From the NCBI GenBank assembly GCA_001798565.1, contig MGSR01000026.1:1-8092 (forward strand): a stretch of DNA of 8,092 bases, read 5' to 3'. This DNA is from Deltaproteobacteria bacterium RIFCSPLOWO2_12_FULL_60_16. Lineage in GTDB: Bacteria; Desulfobacterota; Binatia; UBA9968. Both the position numbers and the translations under genes were made by a program. This document shows positions 1 through 6,862 of this stretch, in pieces. Within the stretch, counting starts at the first letter, position 1. The number at the start of each line of letters is the position of its first letter. The notes beneath the pieces are model-generated. The model had not been told where the DNA came from. It ran no database searches and saw only the letters and a program-made list of their open reading frames with translations.

Positions 1-1609
1 TGACCTTCCCGTAACCGATGCTTGCCAGGAGGGTCTCTTCGTCCTTCATTCCCAGCTCTTTGGCGATCGAATCGATCTTCCCCTCGCGCCTGAGCGCGAC
101 GTAATCGAGCTTGTAGCGATGGAGATCGCTCTCCAGAATCTGCCGTCCGAGGACCACGCTGCGCTCGCGCTGTTGCGATTTAATCCAGTTGCGGATTTTC
201 GACTTGGCCCTGGCCGTCTTCACCAGTTTGAGCCAGTCCCGGCTGGGAGTCTGCTGATGCGTGGTGATGATCTCGATCGTGTCCCCGCTGCGGAGCAGAT
301 ATTTCAAAGGGACCAACTGGCCGTTGACCCGGGCGCCGGTGCAATGGTGCCCAACTTCCGAATGGATCCGGTAGGCGAAATCGATCACCGTGCACCCCTT
401 GGGAAAATTGAGCAGATCTCCTTTCGGAGTGAAAACATAGACCGCCTCGGGAAAGAGATCCTCCTTGATGCTGTGGAGAAACTCCTGCGGATCCTGCATG
501 TTCTGCTGCCACTCGATCAATTGGCGCAGCCAGGCAAAGCGCTGAATCTCGTTGAACCGGAAGTCCTTACCCTCTTTATAGCGCCAGTGGGCGGCGATCC
601 CCTCCTCCGCGACGCGATGCATCTCGTGGGTGCGGATCTGAATCTCCATGCGCTCACCGTAGGGTCCGATCACGGTGGTATGGAGCGACTGGTACATGTT
701 CGGTTTGGGCAGGGCGATGTAATCTTTGAAGCGCCCCGGGACCGGCTTCCAATGGGCGTGAATCACCCCCAGGGCTTCGTAACACTCCCGCGCCGCATCC
801 ACCAGGATACGGAAGGCCACCAGATCATAGATCTGATCGTACAGGAGGCTCTGGCTCTCCATCTTTTGGTAGATGCTGTAGAAGTGCTTCGGCCGCCCGG
901 TCACATCGGCGTCGATCCCCTCCTCCTCGAGCTTCTTGCTGATAATGGAAATGACCTCGTTGATGTACTTCTCGCGCGCCGCCTTTTTTTTTGCCACGTT
1001 CCGCTTGAGCTGGTAATAGATCTCGGGGTGCAGGTATTTGAGCGCGAGATCCTCCAGCTCGTCCTTGACCCAGGCGATGCCCAGGCGATGGGACAGGGGG
1101 GCGTAGATCTCCAGGGTCTCCTGGGCGGTGGCGATTTGCTTTTCCACCGGGAGATGGCTGAGGGTTCTCATGTTGTGGGTGCGGTCGGCGAGCTTGATCA
1201 GGATGACGCGGACATCCTTGGCCATCGCCAGGATCATCTTGCGGAAGTTCTCTGCCTGCTTCTCCTCGTGGCTGGTGAAATTGACCCGGCTCAGCTTCGT
1301 GACCCCGTCGACCAGCGCGGCGATCTCCGGCCCAAAGAGGCCTTTGACCTCGTCCAGAGTGGTCAAGGTATCTTCGACGGTGTCGTGCAGCAACCCGCCG
1401 ACGACGCTCGGGACATCGAGCTTAAGATCGGCAATAATGCCCGCAACTGCCATGGGGTGCACCAGATAGGGCTCGCCCGACAGGCGCTTCTGCCCCTTAT
1501 GCACCTTGGCGGAGAAATCATAGGCCTGCCGGATCAACCCGACGTCGGCCGTGGGGTGATAGGCCTGAATCTTTTCCATTAAATCGGTTACTTTAGGCTC
1601 TCTGCTCAT
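1..1609 (-). CDS. rel: Bifunctional (p)ppGpp synthetase/hydrolase Rel (RelA/SpoT family), C-terminus beyond window
   Basis: Makes and degrades the alarmone (p)ppGpp from GTP/GDP and ATP in the cytoplasm (stringent response). I translated the minus strand from ATG 1609: it stays open to the left edge, giving about 536 residues of a family usually 700-750 long. Visible in order: an HD hydrolase domain with H75-D76 in LLHDTVED; a synthetase domain with RFKDYIALPKPNMYQSLHT starting at R293; and a TGS domain beginning near residue 388 (VYVFTPKGD, then TVIDFAYRIHSEVGHHC). The helical, zinc-finger and ACT parts would lie outside. The intact HD pair and the RxKD form of the synthetase motif (not the ExDD of monofunctional RelA) indicate a bifunctional enzyme. 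The start is 3 bp after the gmk stop, with only a weak AGG before it, so coupling to gmk is likely. An A9 run lies at codons 206-209. Family assignment is very secure; the exact name (relA, spoT or rel) is convention. Confidence 0.96.
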   Translation of the reverse strand, partial: MSREPKVTDLMEKIQAYHPTADVGLIRQAYDFSAKVHKGQKRLSGEPYLVHPMAVAGIIADLKLDVPSVVGGLLHDTVEDTLTTLDEVKGLFGPEIAALVDGVTKLSRVNFTSHEEKQAENFRKMILAMAKDVRVILIKLADRTHNMRTLSHLPVEKQIATAQETLEIYAPLSHRLGIAWVKDELEDLALKYLHPEIYYQLKRNVAKKKAAREKYINEVISIISKKLEEEGIDADVTGRPKHFYSIYQKMESQSLLYDQIYDLVAFRILVDAARECYEALGVIHAHWKPVPGRFKDYIALPKPNMYQSLHTTVIGPYGERMEIQIRTHEMHRVAEEGIAAHWRYKEGKDFRFNEIQRFAWLRQLIEWQQNMQDPQEFLHSIKEDLFPEAVYVFTPKGDLLNFPKGCTVIDFAYRIHSEVGHHCTGARVNGQLVPLKYLLRSGDTIEIITTHQQTPSRDWLKLVKTARAKSKIRNWIKSQQRERSVVLGRQILESDLHRYKLDYVALRREGKIDSIAKELGMKDEETLLASIGYGKV

Positions 1610-1612
1610 AAC

Positions 1613-2275
1613 CTAGCCGTCAGCCTTCAGTCCGTAGATCCTGCTGAGCGCTGATCGCTGACGCCTGAGCGCTTTATACCTGGAGATCCTCTGCCGCTCG
1701 GCGACAACGATAGATTTGAGCGAGGCCAGGGCCTCGCCGATCTGCCGGTTCACCAGAAAATAATCATACCGCACGATCGCCCGAATTTCACGCCGGGCGT
1801 TTTCCAGGCGCCGCCGGATATTCTCGCGCCGGTCCGTTCCCCTGCCGGCCAGCCGTTTCTCCAGCTCCTGCCAGGAAGGAGGCAGGAGAAATATGGAAAC
1901 AGCGCGAGGGTATAGTTTCTTGATCTTGCGCGCCCCCTGCACATCGATATCCAGCAGGATATCACGCCCCCTTCGCACGCTGCGGTCCAACGGCGACCGG
2001 GGGGTGCCGTAGAGCGCGCCGTGAACCCTGGCCCACTCGGCAAAGCCGCGCCGCGCCCGCATAACGGCGAACTTTTCTTTCCCGACAAAAAAATAGTCCC
2101 GACCATGCACCTCCCCCGGTCTCCTCGGACGGGTGGTGTAAGAAACGGAAAGCAGCATCTCCGGAAAGATTTTCAAGAGACGGCTGATGAGGGTGGTCTT
2201 TCCGGCGCCTGACGGAGCCGAAAGAATGAATATGCCTCCCTCGCGCTCGGCGAGGGTTCTGCTCGACCGGGTCAT
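1613..2275 (-). CDS. gmk: Guanylate kinase
   Basis: Phosphorylates GMP to GDP with ATP in the cytoplasm, supplying GDP/GTP, including the substrates of the neighbouring Rel. The 220-residue product is close to the family's usual length (about 205-215). Diagnostic motifs are all present: P-loop SAPSGAGKTTL (residues 19-29), the GMP-binding segment SYTTRPRRPGEVHGRDYFF (about 45-63), EWARVHGALYGTP (80-92), ILLDIDVQGA (106-115), IFLLPPS (128-134), RLAGRGTD (141-148) and YDYFLVN (170-176). A short basic C-terminal tail follows. The ATG at 2275 overlaps the yicC stop as ATGA, and no good Shine-Dalgarno sequence precedes it, so translation is probably coupled to yicC. rel begins 3 bp downstream of its stop; rpoZ, often found at this junction in related gene orders, is absent. 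Confidence 0.97.
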   Translation of the reverse strand: MTRSSRTLAEREGGIFILSAPSGAGKTTLISRLLKIFPEMLLSVSYTTRPRRPGEVHGRDYFFVGKEKFAVMRARRGFAEWARVHGALYGTPRSPLDRSVRRGRDILLDIDVQGARKIKKLYPRAVSIFLLPPSWQELEKRLAGRGTDRRENIRRRLENARREIRAIVRYDYFLVNRQIGEALASLKSIVVAERQRISRYKALRRQRSALSRIYGLKADG

Positions 2276-3135
2276 TCTAGGTTCTGCACCTGTTCTCTGA
2301 TCTTTTCCACTTTCTCCTTGCCTGCCAGCACCAATTGGACGACCGGCAATTGCGGGGCCTTCGAACTGATGGTATTGAGCTCCCGCTGTATCTCTTGAAG
2401 GAGAAAGTCGACTTTTTTGCCCACGGGTCCCAGTTCCTTGATCAGGCGCGCCAATTCCTCGACATGGGCCTTGAGCCGGACCACCTCTTCGTGAATATCG
2501 CCCTTGAAGTTGGGGCCCATAGCTTCCGTTGTCTCCTTCGGCCCGTCGGGAAGATTCTCTCCTTCCCTCAATGACAGGGAGTCCCTGAGGCGGGAAGTGA
2601 TCCTCTCCCCTTCGTGTGTCAATTTCCCGGAGACGGTCCGCAATGTACGGATCTGGGTCTGAACATCCAGCTTGAGCTGCCGTCCTTCCCGCTCCCTGGA
2701 GCGCTCGAGCTGCTTTAGGGCGAGATTCAAAGTGCGCAGGACCAAAGCCTTCTCGTCATCCTCCCCGGCCTCGGCTTCGCCGACGTGGAAGAGCTCCGGA
2801 AGGCTGGCACAGAGCGAAACATCGACCTCGCCTTTGAGGCCGAATTTGCTCTTCGCGCGGCGCAACGAGCCGAGATACTGCCGCAACAGCCGCTCGTCCA
2901 ACTCCAGCTTCCGGCCCTGGCCCCGAAGCTGGGAGCGCGCGATAAACACCTCCACGCGGCCGCGGGAGATCCTCTGCCGGATCGCCTTTCGGATCTCCTC
3001 CTCGATAGAGAGATACTCTCTCGGCACCCGCAGCTGGAGGTCCAGGTGGCGGTGATTCAACGTTCGCGCCTGGACCGTAATCTTAGCCCTTTTCCCCTGC
3101 CCGGCCGCCTCTCCGTATCCGGTCATGCTTTTCAT
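2272..3135 (-). CDS. yicC: YicC family endoribonuclease
   Basis: Member of the YicC/YloC family. Family knowledge describes it as an endoribonuclease acting on RNA, with a YicC-like N-terminal domain and a DUF1732 C-terminal domain. The 287 residues match the usual family length. The N-terminus has MKSMTGYGEA, the NHRHLDLQLRVP segment (27-38) and RISRGRVEV (55-63). The C-terminal domain carries GDIHEEVVRLKAHVEE (212-227), GPVGKKVDFLLQEIQRELNT (236-255) and the ending EKIREQVQNLE. The family's usual NREANTLGSK appears here as QRELNTISSK, a mild divergence. ATG 3135 overlaps the upstream kinase stop as ATGA and is preceded by a strong GGAGG. The gene sits between the heptose kinase and gmk; yicC-gmk is a widespread pair. 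The substrate in this organism cannot be read from the sequence. Confidence 0.94.
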   Translation of the reverse strand: MKSMTGYGEAAGQGKRAKITVQARTLNHRHLDLQLRVPREYLSIEEEIRKAIRQRISRGRVEVFIARSQLRGQGRKLELDERLLRQYLGSLRRAKSKFGLKGEVDVSLCASLPELFHVGEAEAGEDDEKALVLRTLNLALKQLERSREREGRQLKLDVQTQIRTLRTVSGKLTHEGERITSRLRDSLSLREGENLPDGPKETTEAMGPNFKGDIHEEVVRLKAHVEELARLIKELGPVGKKVDFLLQEIQRELNTISSKAPQLPVVQLVLAGKEKVEKIREQVQNLE

Positions 3136-4133
3136 TTTCGCCTCCGGATCACCTGGCGCAGTCGCGCCGAAGAAACCGCCACGGTTCCCACCTCCTCGCC
3201 GACGAGACCCGCCGCAAGGTTGCTGATAACCGCCGCCTCTTCATAGCTCGAGCCGCTCGCCAAGGCCAACCCGCATGCGGCCACCACCGTATCGCCAGCG
3301 CCAGTGACATCAAACATCGCGCGGGCCTCGGTGGCGAAATGTCTCATCTCCCGGCCCGGTTGAAAAAGACTCATCCCCTGTGATCCAAGCGTGATCAGAA
3401 CCGCTTTGGCCTGCCATATTTCCAGCAGTCTCCTGCCGGCCTGGCGCAGCGAACCCTCGTCCCGAATGTCGATCCCGGCTGCCTGGCTCGCCTCCTCGCG
3501 GTTGGGGGTCACCAGGGTGAGGTTCCTGTAAAATATGAAGTTTTCTTTCTTCGGATCCGCCACGCAGATCAGATTCTTCCTCCGGACCAGGTCGGCTATG
3601 AGTTCGAGCAACTCAGGATCAATCACCCCTTTGCCGTAGTCCGAGATGACAATGCCGTGGCATCGAGCCGCCTGTTGCTCGACAAATTGGCGGATTCTGC
3701 GCCGGAGCTTCGCCCCGATCCCGTCCTGGGATTCCCGATCCAGGCGGACTATCTGTTGATGGCGCGGACGCGCGATGACCCGGCTCTTTTGCGTGGTCCT
3801 GAAATCATTCTCCGAAAAGACACCACTCTTCGGAATCCCGATCCCACGCAATCCCTGAAGGAGCCTTCTCCCCGCCTCATCCCGCCCGACCACGCCGCAC
3901 ACGGCCACCTTGCCGCCCAAGCTGCGGATATTGTGGATGACATTGGCCGCGCCCCCGAGCCGATAACTCTCCGAGTTCACCCGCAGCACCGGCACCGGAG
4001 CCTCCGGAGAGATGCGCTCGACATCTCCCCATATAAAGCGGTCGAGCATCAAATCGCCCACCACCAGAATACGGCGGCGGCGGAATTTTTCGAGCACCGC
4101 CAAAAGCCTATTTCTGGACACCAACTCGATCAC
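3132..4133 (-). CDS. rfaE1: D-glycero-beta-D-manno-heptose-7-phosphate kinase (RfaE1/HldA type, PfkB family)
   Basis: Phosphorylates D-glycero-D-manno-heptose 7-phosphate at C1 on the way to ADP-heptose for the LPS inner core (cytoplasm). The ribokinase/PfkB fold is evident from ILVVGDLMLDRFIWGDVERI (22-41), SPEAPVP (42-48), the sugar-binding RLGGAANVIHNIRSLGG (58-74), TTQKSRVIARPRHQQIVRLD (113-132) and the catalytic anion-hole motif GAGD (278-281). The C-terminus ends in VGTVAVS, typical of heptose kinases. At 333 residues this is the kinase domain alone, without the nucleotidyltransferase domain fused to it in E. coli HldE, so a separate RfaE2/HldC would be expected elsewhere. The start is uncertain: GTG 4133 directly abuts an AGGGAGG, whereas TTG 4124 and GTG 4121 have usable spacing. 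The gene overlaps the upstream glycosyltransferase by 14-26 bp and shares ATGA with yicC. Confidence 0.92.
   Translation of the reverse strand: MIELVSRNRLLAVLEKFRRRRILVVGDLMLDRFIWGDVERISPEAPVPVLRVNSESYRLGGAANVIHNIRSLGGKVAVCGVVGRDEAGRRLLQGLRGIGIPKSGVFSENDFRTTQKSRVIARPRHQQIVRLDRESQDGIGAKLRRRIRQFVEQQAARCHGIVISDYGKGVIDPELLELIADLVRRKNLICVADPKKENFIFYRNLTLVTPNREEASQAAGIDIRDEGSLRQAGRRLLEIWQAKAVLITLGSQGMSLFQPGREMRHFATEARAMFDVTGAGDTVVAACGLALASGSSYEEAAVISNLAAGLVGEEVGTVAVSSARLRQVIRRRK
3141..3145 (-). promoter_or_regulatory. Shine-Dalgarno site for yicC
   Basis: GGAGG on the minus strand, 5 nt before ATG 3135. It lies inside the last codons of the upstream kinase gene. It supports the yicC start and suggests independent ribosome loading at the boundary between the envelope genes and the yicC-gmk-rel module. 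Confidence 0.7.
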
Positions 4134-5259
4134 CCTCCCTCTGCGCCGGCCCGGTATCCTCGCCGCAGCGAGTCTCCAGGAGGTCGTAATAGTAATCCTC
4201 GTTTCTTCGCGCCGTTTGCTCGATGGTAAAATGACGGAGCACGCGCTCCCGACCTCTCGCTCCCATTTCCCGCGCCAGGGCGGGACGGGAGATCAGCGCC
4301 GCGATGGCCCCGGCCAACGCCTGCGCATCGCCGGGCGGCACCAGCAATCCGGTTACGCCATCGTCGACGATTTCCGGAAGCCCCCCCGCCCTGCTCGCCA
4401 CTACCGGCAGGCCCGCGGCCATCGCTTCCAAAACAGAGACCCCCAGCCCCTCGTACAGCGAAGGCAGGACAAAGACATCGATAGAGCTTAAGAAGCCGGG
4501 AATATCCCCGACGAAGCCTGCGAACTCGACATCCCCCCCGACCCCCAGCGACAGCGCGCTGCGCTCCAGCGTTTGCCGTTGCGAGCCCTCGCCGGCGCAC
4601 CGGTATCTCAACCGATGGTCCTGCTGCTTCAGCAATGCCGCCGCCTCAAGCAAAAAGAGATGCCCCTTTCTCTCTTCCAATACCGCAACCGTCCCCACGA
4701 TCAGCGGGACGCGGCCCGGTTCTTCCGCGCTGCGCGCTGGAAAAGGCGCGGCATCAATGCCGCTGGGAATCAGGCGAATCTTTTCCCGCCGGACGCCTCC
4801 CTCCGCCAGCAGATCGGCGATCTTGCGCGATATGGCGACGACCCCGTCGACGCGCCGATTATAGAGAAAATCGACGTAGCGATTCCTTCGGACGGGATAG
4901 TCCATGCGCCGGGTCACCACATAGCGAATCCCCGGATGCAGGCGCCCGAGCCACAGCGAGAGCGCGTGGGCCCGCTTCGTGTGGAAATGGACAATATCAT
5001 ACCCTTCTCTTCGAATCAGCCGCCGCAGGGAGAAGACCGGTCTCACATCCAGTTCGTTCCTGAGCGACAGGGGAAACGTCTCGATCCCTTTCCGTCGCGC
5101 CGCCTCGGCCAAAGCCCCTTGAGGGTGGCACATAAGATGATTCCGGTGCCCCCGCCCGGCGAGATAGGTGAGAAGACCCATCACCTGGCATTCCCCACCG
5201 CCCCAATTTCTCTCCGGGTCTAGGTGGAGAATTTTTAGCGGCGCTCGATCGCTAGCCAC
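4108..5259 (-). CDS. Family 4 glycosyltransferase (GT-B), LPS/surface glycan assembly
   Basis: Retaining GT-B glycosyltransferase, probably transferring a sugar from a nucleotide donor onto an LPS-core or related lipid-linked acceptor at the inner face of the membrane. The 383-residue protein has an N-terminal acceptor domain with WGGGECQV (19-26) and DIVHFHTKRAHAL (88-100). Its C-terminal GT4 domain shows LIPSGID (163-169), GTVAVLEERKGH (189-200), AGEG (222-225) and the EX7E motif E270-GLGVSVL-E278, followed by AAGLPVVASRAGGLPEIVDDG. No signal peptide or membrane span is visible. GTG 5259 is chosen because GGGAG lies 5 nt upstream. It overlaps the stop of the preceding family 2 glycosyltransferase by 8 bp and the next gene, a heptose kinase, by up to 26 bp, which supports an LPS role. 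Donor and linkage cannot be assigned. Confidence 0.92.
   Translation of the reverse strand: MASDRAPLKILHLDPERNWGGGECQVMGLLTYLAGRGHRNHLMCHPQGALAEAARRKGIETFPLSLRNELDVRPVFSLRRLIRREGYDIVHFHTKRAHALSLWLGRLHPGIRYVVTRRMDYPVRRNRYVDFLYNRRVDGVVAISRKIADLLAEGGVRREKIRLIPSGIDAAPFPARSAEEPGRVPLIVGTVAVLEERKGHLFLLEAAALLKQQDHRLRYRCAGEGSQRQTLERSALSLGVGGDVEFAGFVGDIPGFLSSIDVFVLPSLYEGLGVSVLEAMAAGLPVVASRAGGLPEIVDDGVTGLLVPPGDAQALAGAIAALISRPALAREMGARGRERVLRHFTIEQTARRNEDYYYDLLETRCGEDTGPAQREGDRVGVQK
4134..4140 (-). promoter_or_regulatory. Shine-Dalgarno site that questions the heptose kinase start
   Basis: AGGGAGG on the minus strand inside the 3' end of the family 4 glycosyltransferase gene. It leaves no spacer to GTG 4133 but 9 nt to TTG 4124 and 12 nt to GTG 4121, so the true start may be three or four codons into the longest frame. 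Confidence 0.5.
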
Positions 5260-6115
5260 TCCCGCTCCCGTTCTGTTCCTTCAGCTCCCGCTCTCTCAAC
5301 TTGGCGTATTTCAGAAAGACATAAATCGCGGCGGTCGCGGCGACAAAAAAACCGGGAAAGCCCTCCAGGAATCCCCTCTTCCACACATAGGATCGGAAGA
5401 AACGAAATGGCGGACGGCACACGTTGTCCATGGCGCTCCAGCGCCTGCCTTGAGCTTCCAGCTCCCCGGACGAGACATTGGTGAAGTGGTTGATCCGCTC
5501 CAAGTGGTCGGCGATGTCCCTGTAGGAAAAATGCTGCAGCGGATGCTTCAGGCGGCGCGCCTTGCCGCTGATCAGGATCCGCTCGTGGGGATCCGCGCCG
5601 CCCCACGTCGCCAGCTCGCGCCGAAAGACCCGGACATCGTAATCCGGATACCAGCCGCCGCGCCACCACCAGCGCCCCAGGTAGCGCACGAGCCGCGGCA
5701 CCAAAAACGCGGCGTACCGAGTCCCGACCCCTTGCAGGGCATCCTGGATTTCCTCCCGTAGCGCCGCCGGAACGCGCTCGTCGGCGTCGACCAAAAACAC
5801 CCAGTCCTTGGTCGCCTGGGAATGGGCAAAGGCCTTTTGGTCCCGATACCCCGCCCAGGGGCGCTGAATGACGCGGTCCGTATACTCCCTGCAGATCTCG
5901 ACCGTCCTGTCCGTGCTGAAAGAATCCACCACCACGATCTCGTCGCACCACTTGAGGCTCTCGAGGCAGGCGCGAATGTTCTCTTCCTCGTTGAAGCAGA
6001 CAACGATGGCTGAAATCTCCGGCTTGGGCGCGATCATTTCCCGTAACTCCGGCACATAGCCAAGAAAATAGAGGCTAACGGTCAAAAAATCAAACCACCT
6101 CTTCAACTTCTCCAC
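5252..6115 (-). CDS. Family 2 glycosyltransferase, WaaE/KdtX-like (LPS core)
   Basis: GT-A glycosyltransferase resembling the WaaE/KdtX group, whose described members add glucose to LPS/LOS core heptose. In the 287-residue reading from GTG 6115 it shows ISAIVVCFNEEENIRACLES (34-53), DEIVVVDSFSTDRT (58-71), the metal-binding D110-A-D112 in FLVDADERVP, PDYDVRVFRR (157-166), PHERI (176-180), the group-typical LQHFSYRDIADHLERIN (193-209) and a hydrophobic segment near 253-270 that may anchor it to the membrane. ATG 6037 is the more likely start: the protein would begin MIAPKPEISAIVV, with GGAG 9 nt upstream, while the extra 26 codons are AT-richer and overlap the putative divergent promoter. That start gives 261 residues. 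It overlaps the next gene by 8 bp and appears to be first in the minus-strand unit. The acceptor is inferred, not shown. Confidence 0.9.
   Translation of the reverse strand: MEKLKRWFDFLTVSLYFLGYVPELREMIAPKPEISAIVVCFNEEENIRACLESLKWCDEIVVVDSFSTDRTVEICREYTDRVIQRPWAGYRDQKAFAHSQATKDWVFLVDADERVPAALREEIQDALQGVGTRYAAFLVPRLVRYLGRWWWRGGWYPDYDVRVFRRELATWGGADPHERILISGKARRLKHPLQHFSYRDIADHLERINHFTNVSSGELEAQGRRWSAMDNVCRPPFRFFRSYVWKRGFLEGFPGFFVAATAAIYVFLKYAKLRERELKEQNGSGSG
5265..5269 (-). promoter_or_regulatory. Shine-Dalgarno site for the family 4 glycosyltransferase
   Basis: GGGAG on the minus strand, 5 nt before GTG 5259, inside the last codons of the upstream glycosyltransferase. It supports the GTG start. 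Confidence 0.6.
6047..6050 (-). promoter_or_regulatory. Shine-Dalgarno site favouring ATG 6037 for the WaaE-like gene
   Basis: GGAG on the minus strand, 9 nt before ATG 6037. The alternative upstream GTG 6115 has no spaced Shine-Dalgarno sequence (only AGG directly adjoining). This favours the shorter protein. Confidence 0.45.
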
Positions 6116-6130
6116 CCTAGATGCTATAAA
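6102..6130 (+). promoter_or_regulatory. Putative sigma70-type promoter (extended -10) for the methyltransferase
   Basis: TGCTATAAA at 6122-6130 contains an extended -10 (TG, one base, then TATAAA at 6125-6130). A weak -35, TTCAAC at 6102-6107, lies 17 bp upstream. Transcription would start near 6137, leaving a leader of about 26 nt before ATG 6163. It would be the only plus-strand promoter needed in the window and lies in the strand-switch region. Confidence 0.4.
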
Positions 6131-6162
6131 GGCGCCGCACTCAACACCCGAAAAAAGCGCGC

Positions 6163-6855
6163 ATGCAAAAGCTGGAGGAGATACTCAAGCTCCCCGGGAT
6201 GCTGACGCCGGACGAGGTGGTCTATCTCCACCGCCTCGCAGGCGGGAGCCCGGCCGGAGGAGTCATCGTGGAGATCGGCAGCTGGAAGGGCAAATCGACG
6301 ATTTGCCTGGCGCTCGGCTCCATGGCGGCGGGAGGAGCGAAGGTCTACGCGGTGGACCCGCACAAACCGCTGGCCGAAGAAGGCTATGTCGAGGACACGG
6401 AGGCCGAATTTGCAAAAAATATCAAGGCCGCAGGGGTGGAAAGCCACGTGGTTCCCCTGGTGATGACCTCAGAGCATGCGGCGCGCGGCTGGGATAAGCC
6501 TGTCGCGCTCCTCTGGATCGACGGCGACCACCGCTACGAGCAGGTGAAGCGGGATTTCCTCCTCTGGGAGCCTCATGTCATGGATGGGGGAATCATCGCC
6601 ATGCACGACACCATCCGCAAGCAGGGGCCGAAGCGCGTCCTCTGGGAGAGCGTCTTTCACTCGGACCGTTTTCAAGGCATCTCGATCGTCGACAACGTCA
6701 CTGCCGCCCGAAAAGTGAGCCGCCTTACGATCCGGGCGAGATTGGCGAAGTGGGCGACGATCGGCTGCCGGGCCCTTTATATCGCCGCGCGGAAATTGCG
6801 CCTGCCTTATGCGAAGCCGGTCGGAAGACTGCTGCTGAGAAAACTGACAACCTAA
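6163..6855 (+). CDS. Class I SAM-dependent methyltransferase (Methyltransf_24-like)
   Basis: Probably transfers a methyl group from S-adenosylmethionine to a small molecule or glycan; such enzymes are common in surface polysaccharide clusters. The 230-residue protein has the SAM-binding motif I VEIGSWKGKST (36-46), an acidic residue at the end of strand 2 in VYAVDPH (D65), LWIDGDHRYEQVKRDF (117-132) and GGIIAMHDT (142-150), a set characteristic of the Methyltransf_24/CmcI-like group. The last 45 or so residues are rich in Arg and Lys with interspersed hydrophobics, which could be a membrane-contacting tail. It is the only plus-strand gene here, lying between two minus-strand glycosylation blocks. 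ATG 6163 lacks a clear Shine-Dalgarno sequence, so the start is moderately certain. It converges on the next gene with 25 bp between stops. The substrate is unknown. Confidence 0.85.
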   Translation: MQKLEEILKLPGMLTPDEVVYLHRLAGGSPAGGVIVEIGSWKGKSTICLALGSMAAGGAKVYAVDPHKPLAEEGYVEDTEAEFAKNIKAAGVESHVVPLVMTSEHAARGWDKPVALLWIDGDHRYEQVKRDFLLWEPHVMDGGIIAMHDTIRKQGPKRVLWESVFHSDRFQGISIVDNVTAARKVSRLTIRARLAKWATIGCRALYIAARKLRLPYAKPVGRLLLRKLTT

Positions 6856-6862
6856 ACCACGG

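Noticed and set aside
119..1582. Long plus-strand open frame of 487 codons
   Set aside because: It is exactly antisense to rel, whose translation shows the full HD, synthetase and TGS motifs. Long antisense frames are expected in GC-rich genes, and the product has no recognisable motif.
4381..4387. G7 tract (coding strand) in the family 4 glycosyltransferase as a phase-variation switch; a similar G7 occurs near 4535
   Set aside because: Seven bases is short for known poly-G phase variation, and both runs encode conserved glycine-containing stretches in a GC-rich gene, so chance is sufficient.
4130..4600. Minus-strand open frame of 156 codons inside the family 4 glycosyltransferase
   Set aside because: Arg/Gly/Ala-rich shadow of the GT4 C-terminal domain, which carries the EX7E motif in the real frame.
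5235..5951. Minus-strand open frame of 238 codons in another phase
   Set aside because: It overlaps the WaaE-like glycosyltransferase in an alternative frame and shows low-complexity Arg/Gly-rich sequence, a shadow frame.
6121..6160. Divergent minus-strand promoter for the LPS/rel block (TTGAGT and TATAGC on the minus strand)
   Set aside because: The two hexamers are only about 10 bp apart, too close for a sigma70 promoter; no better pair was found.
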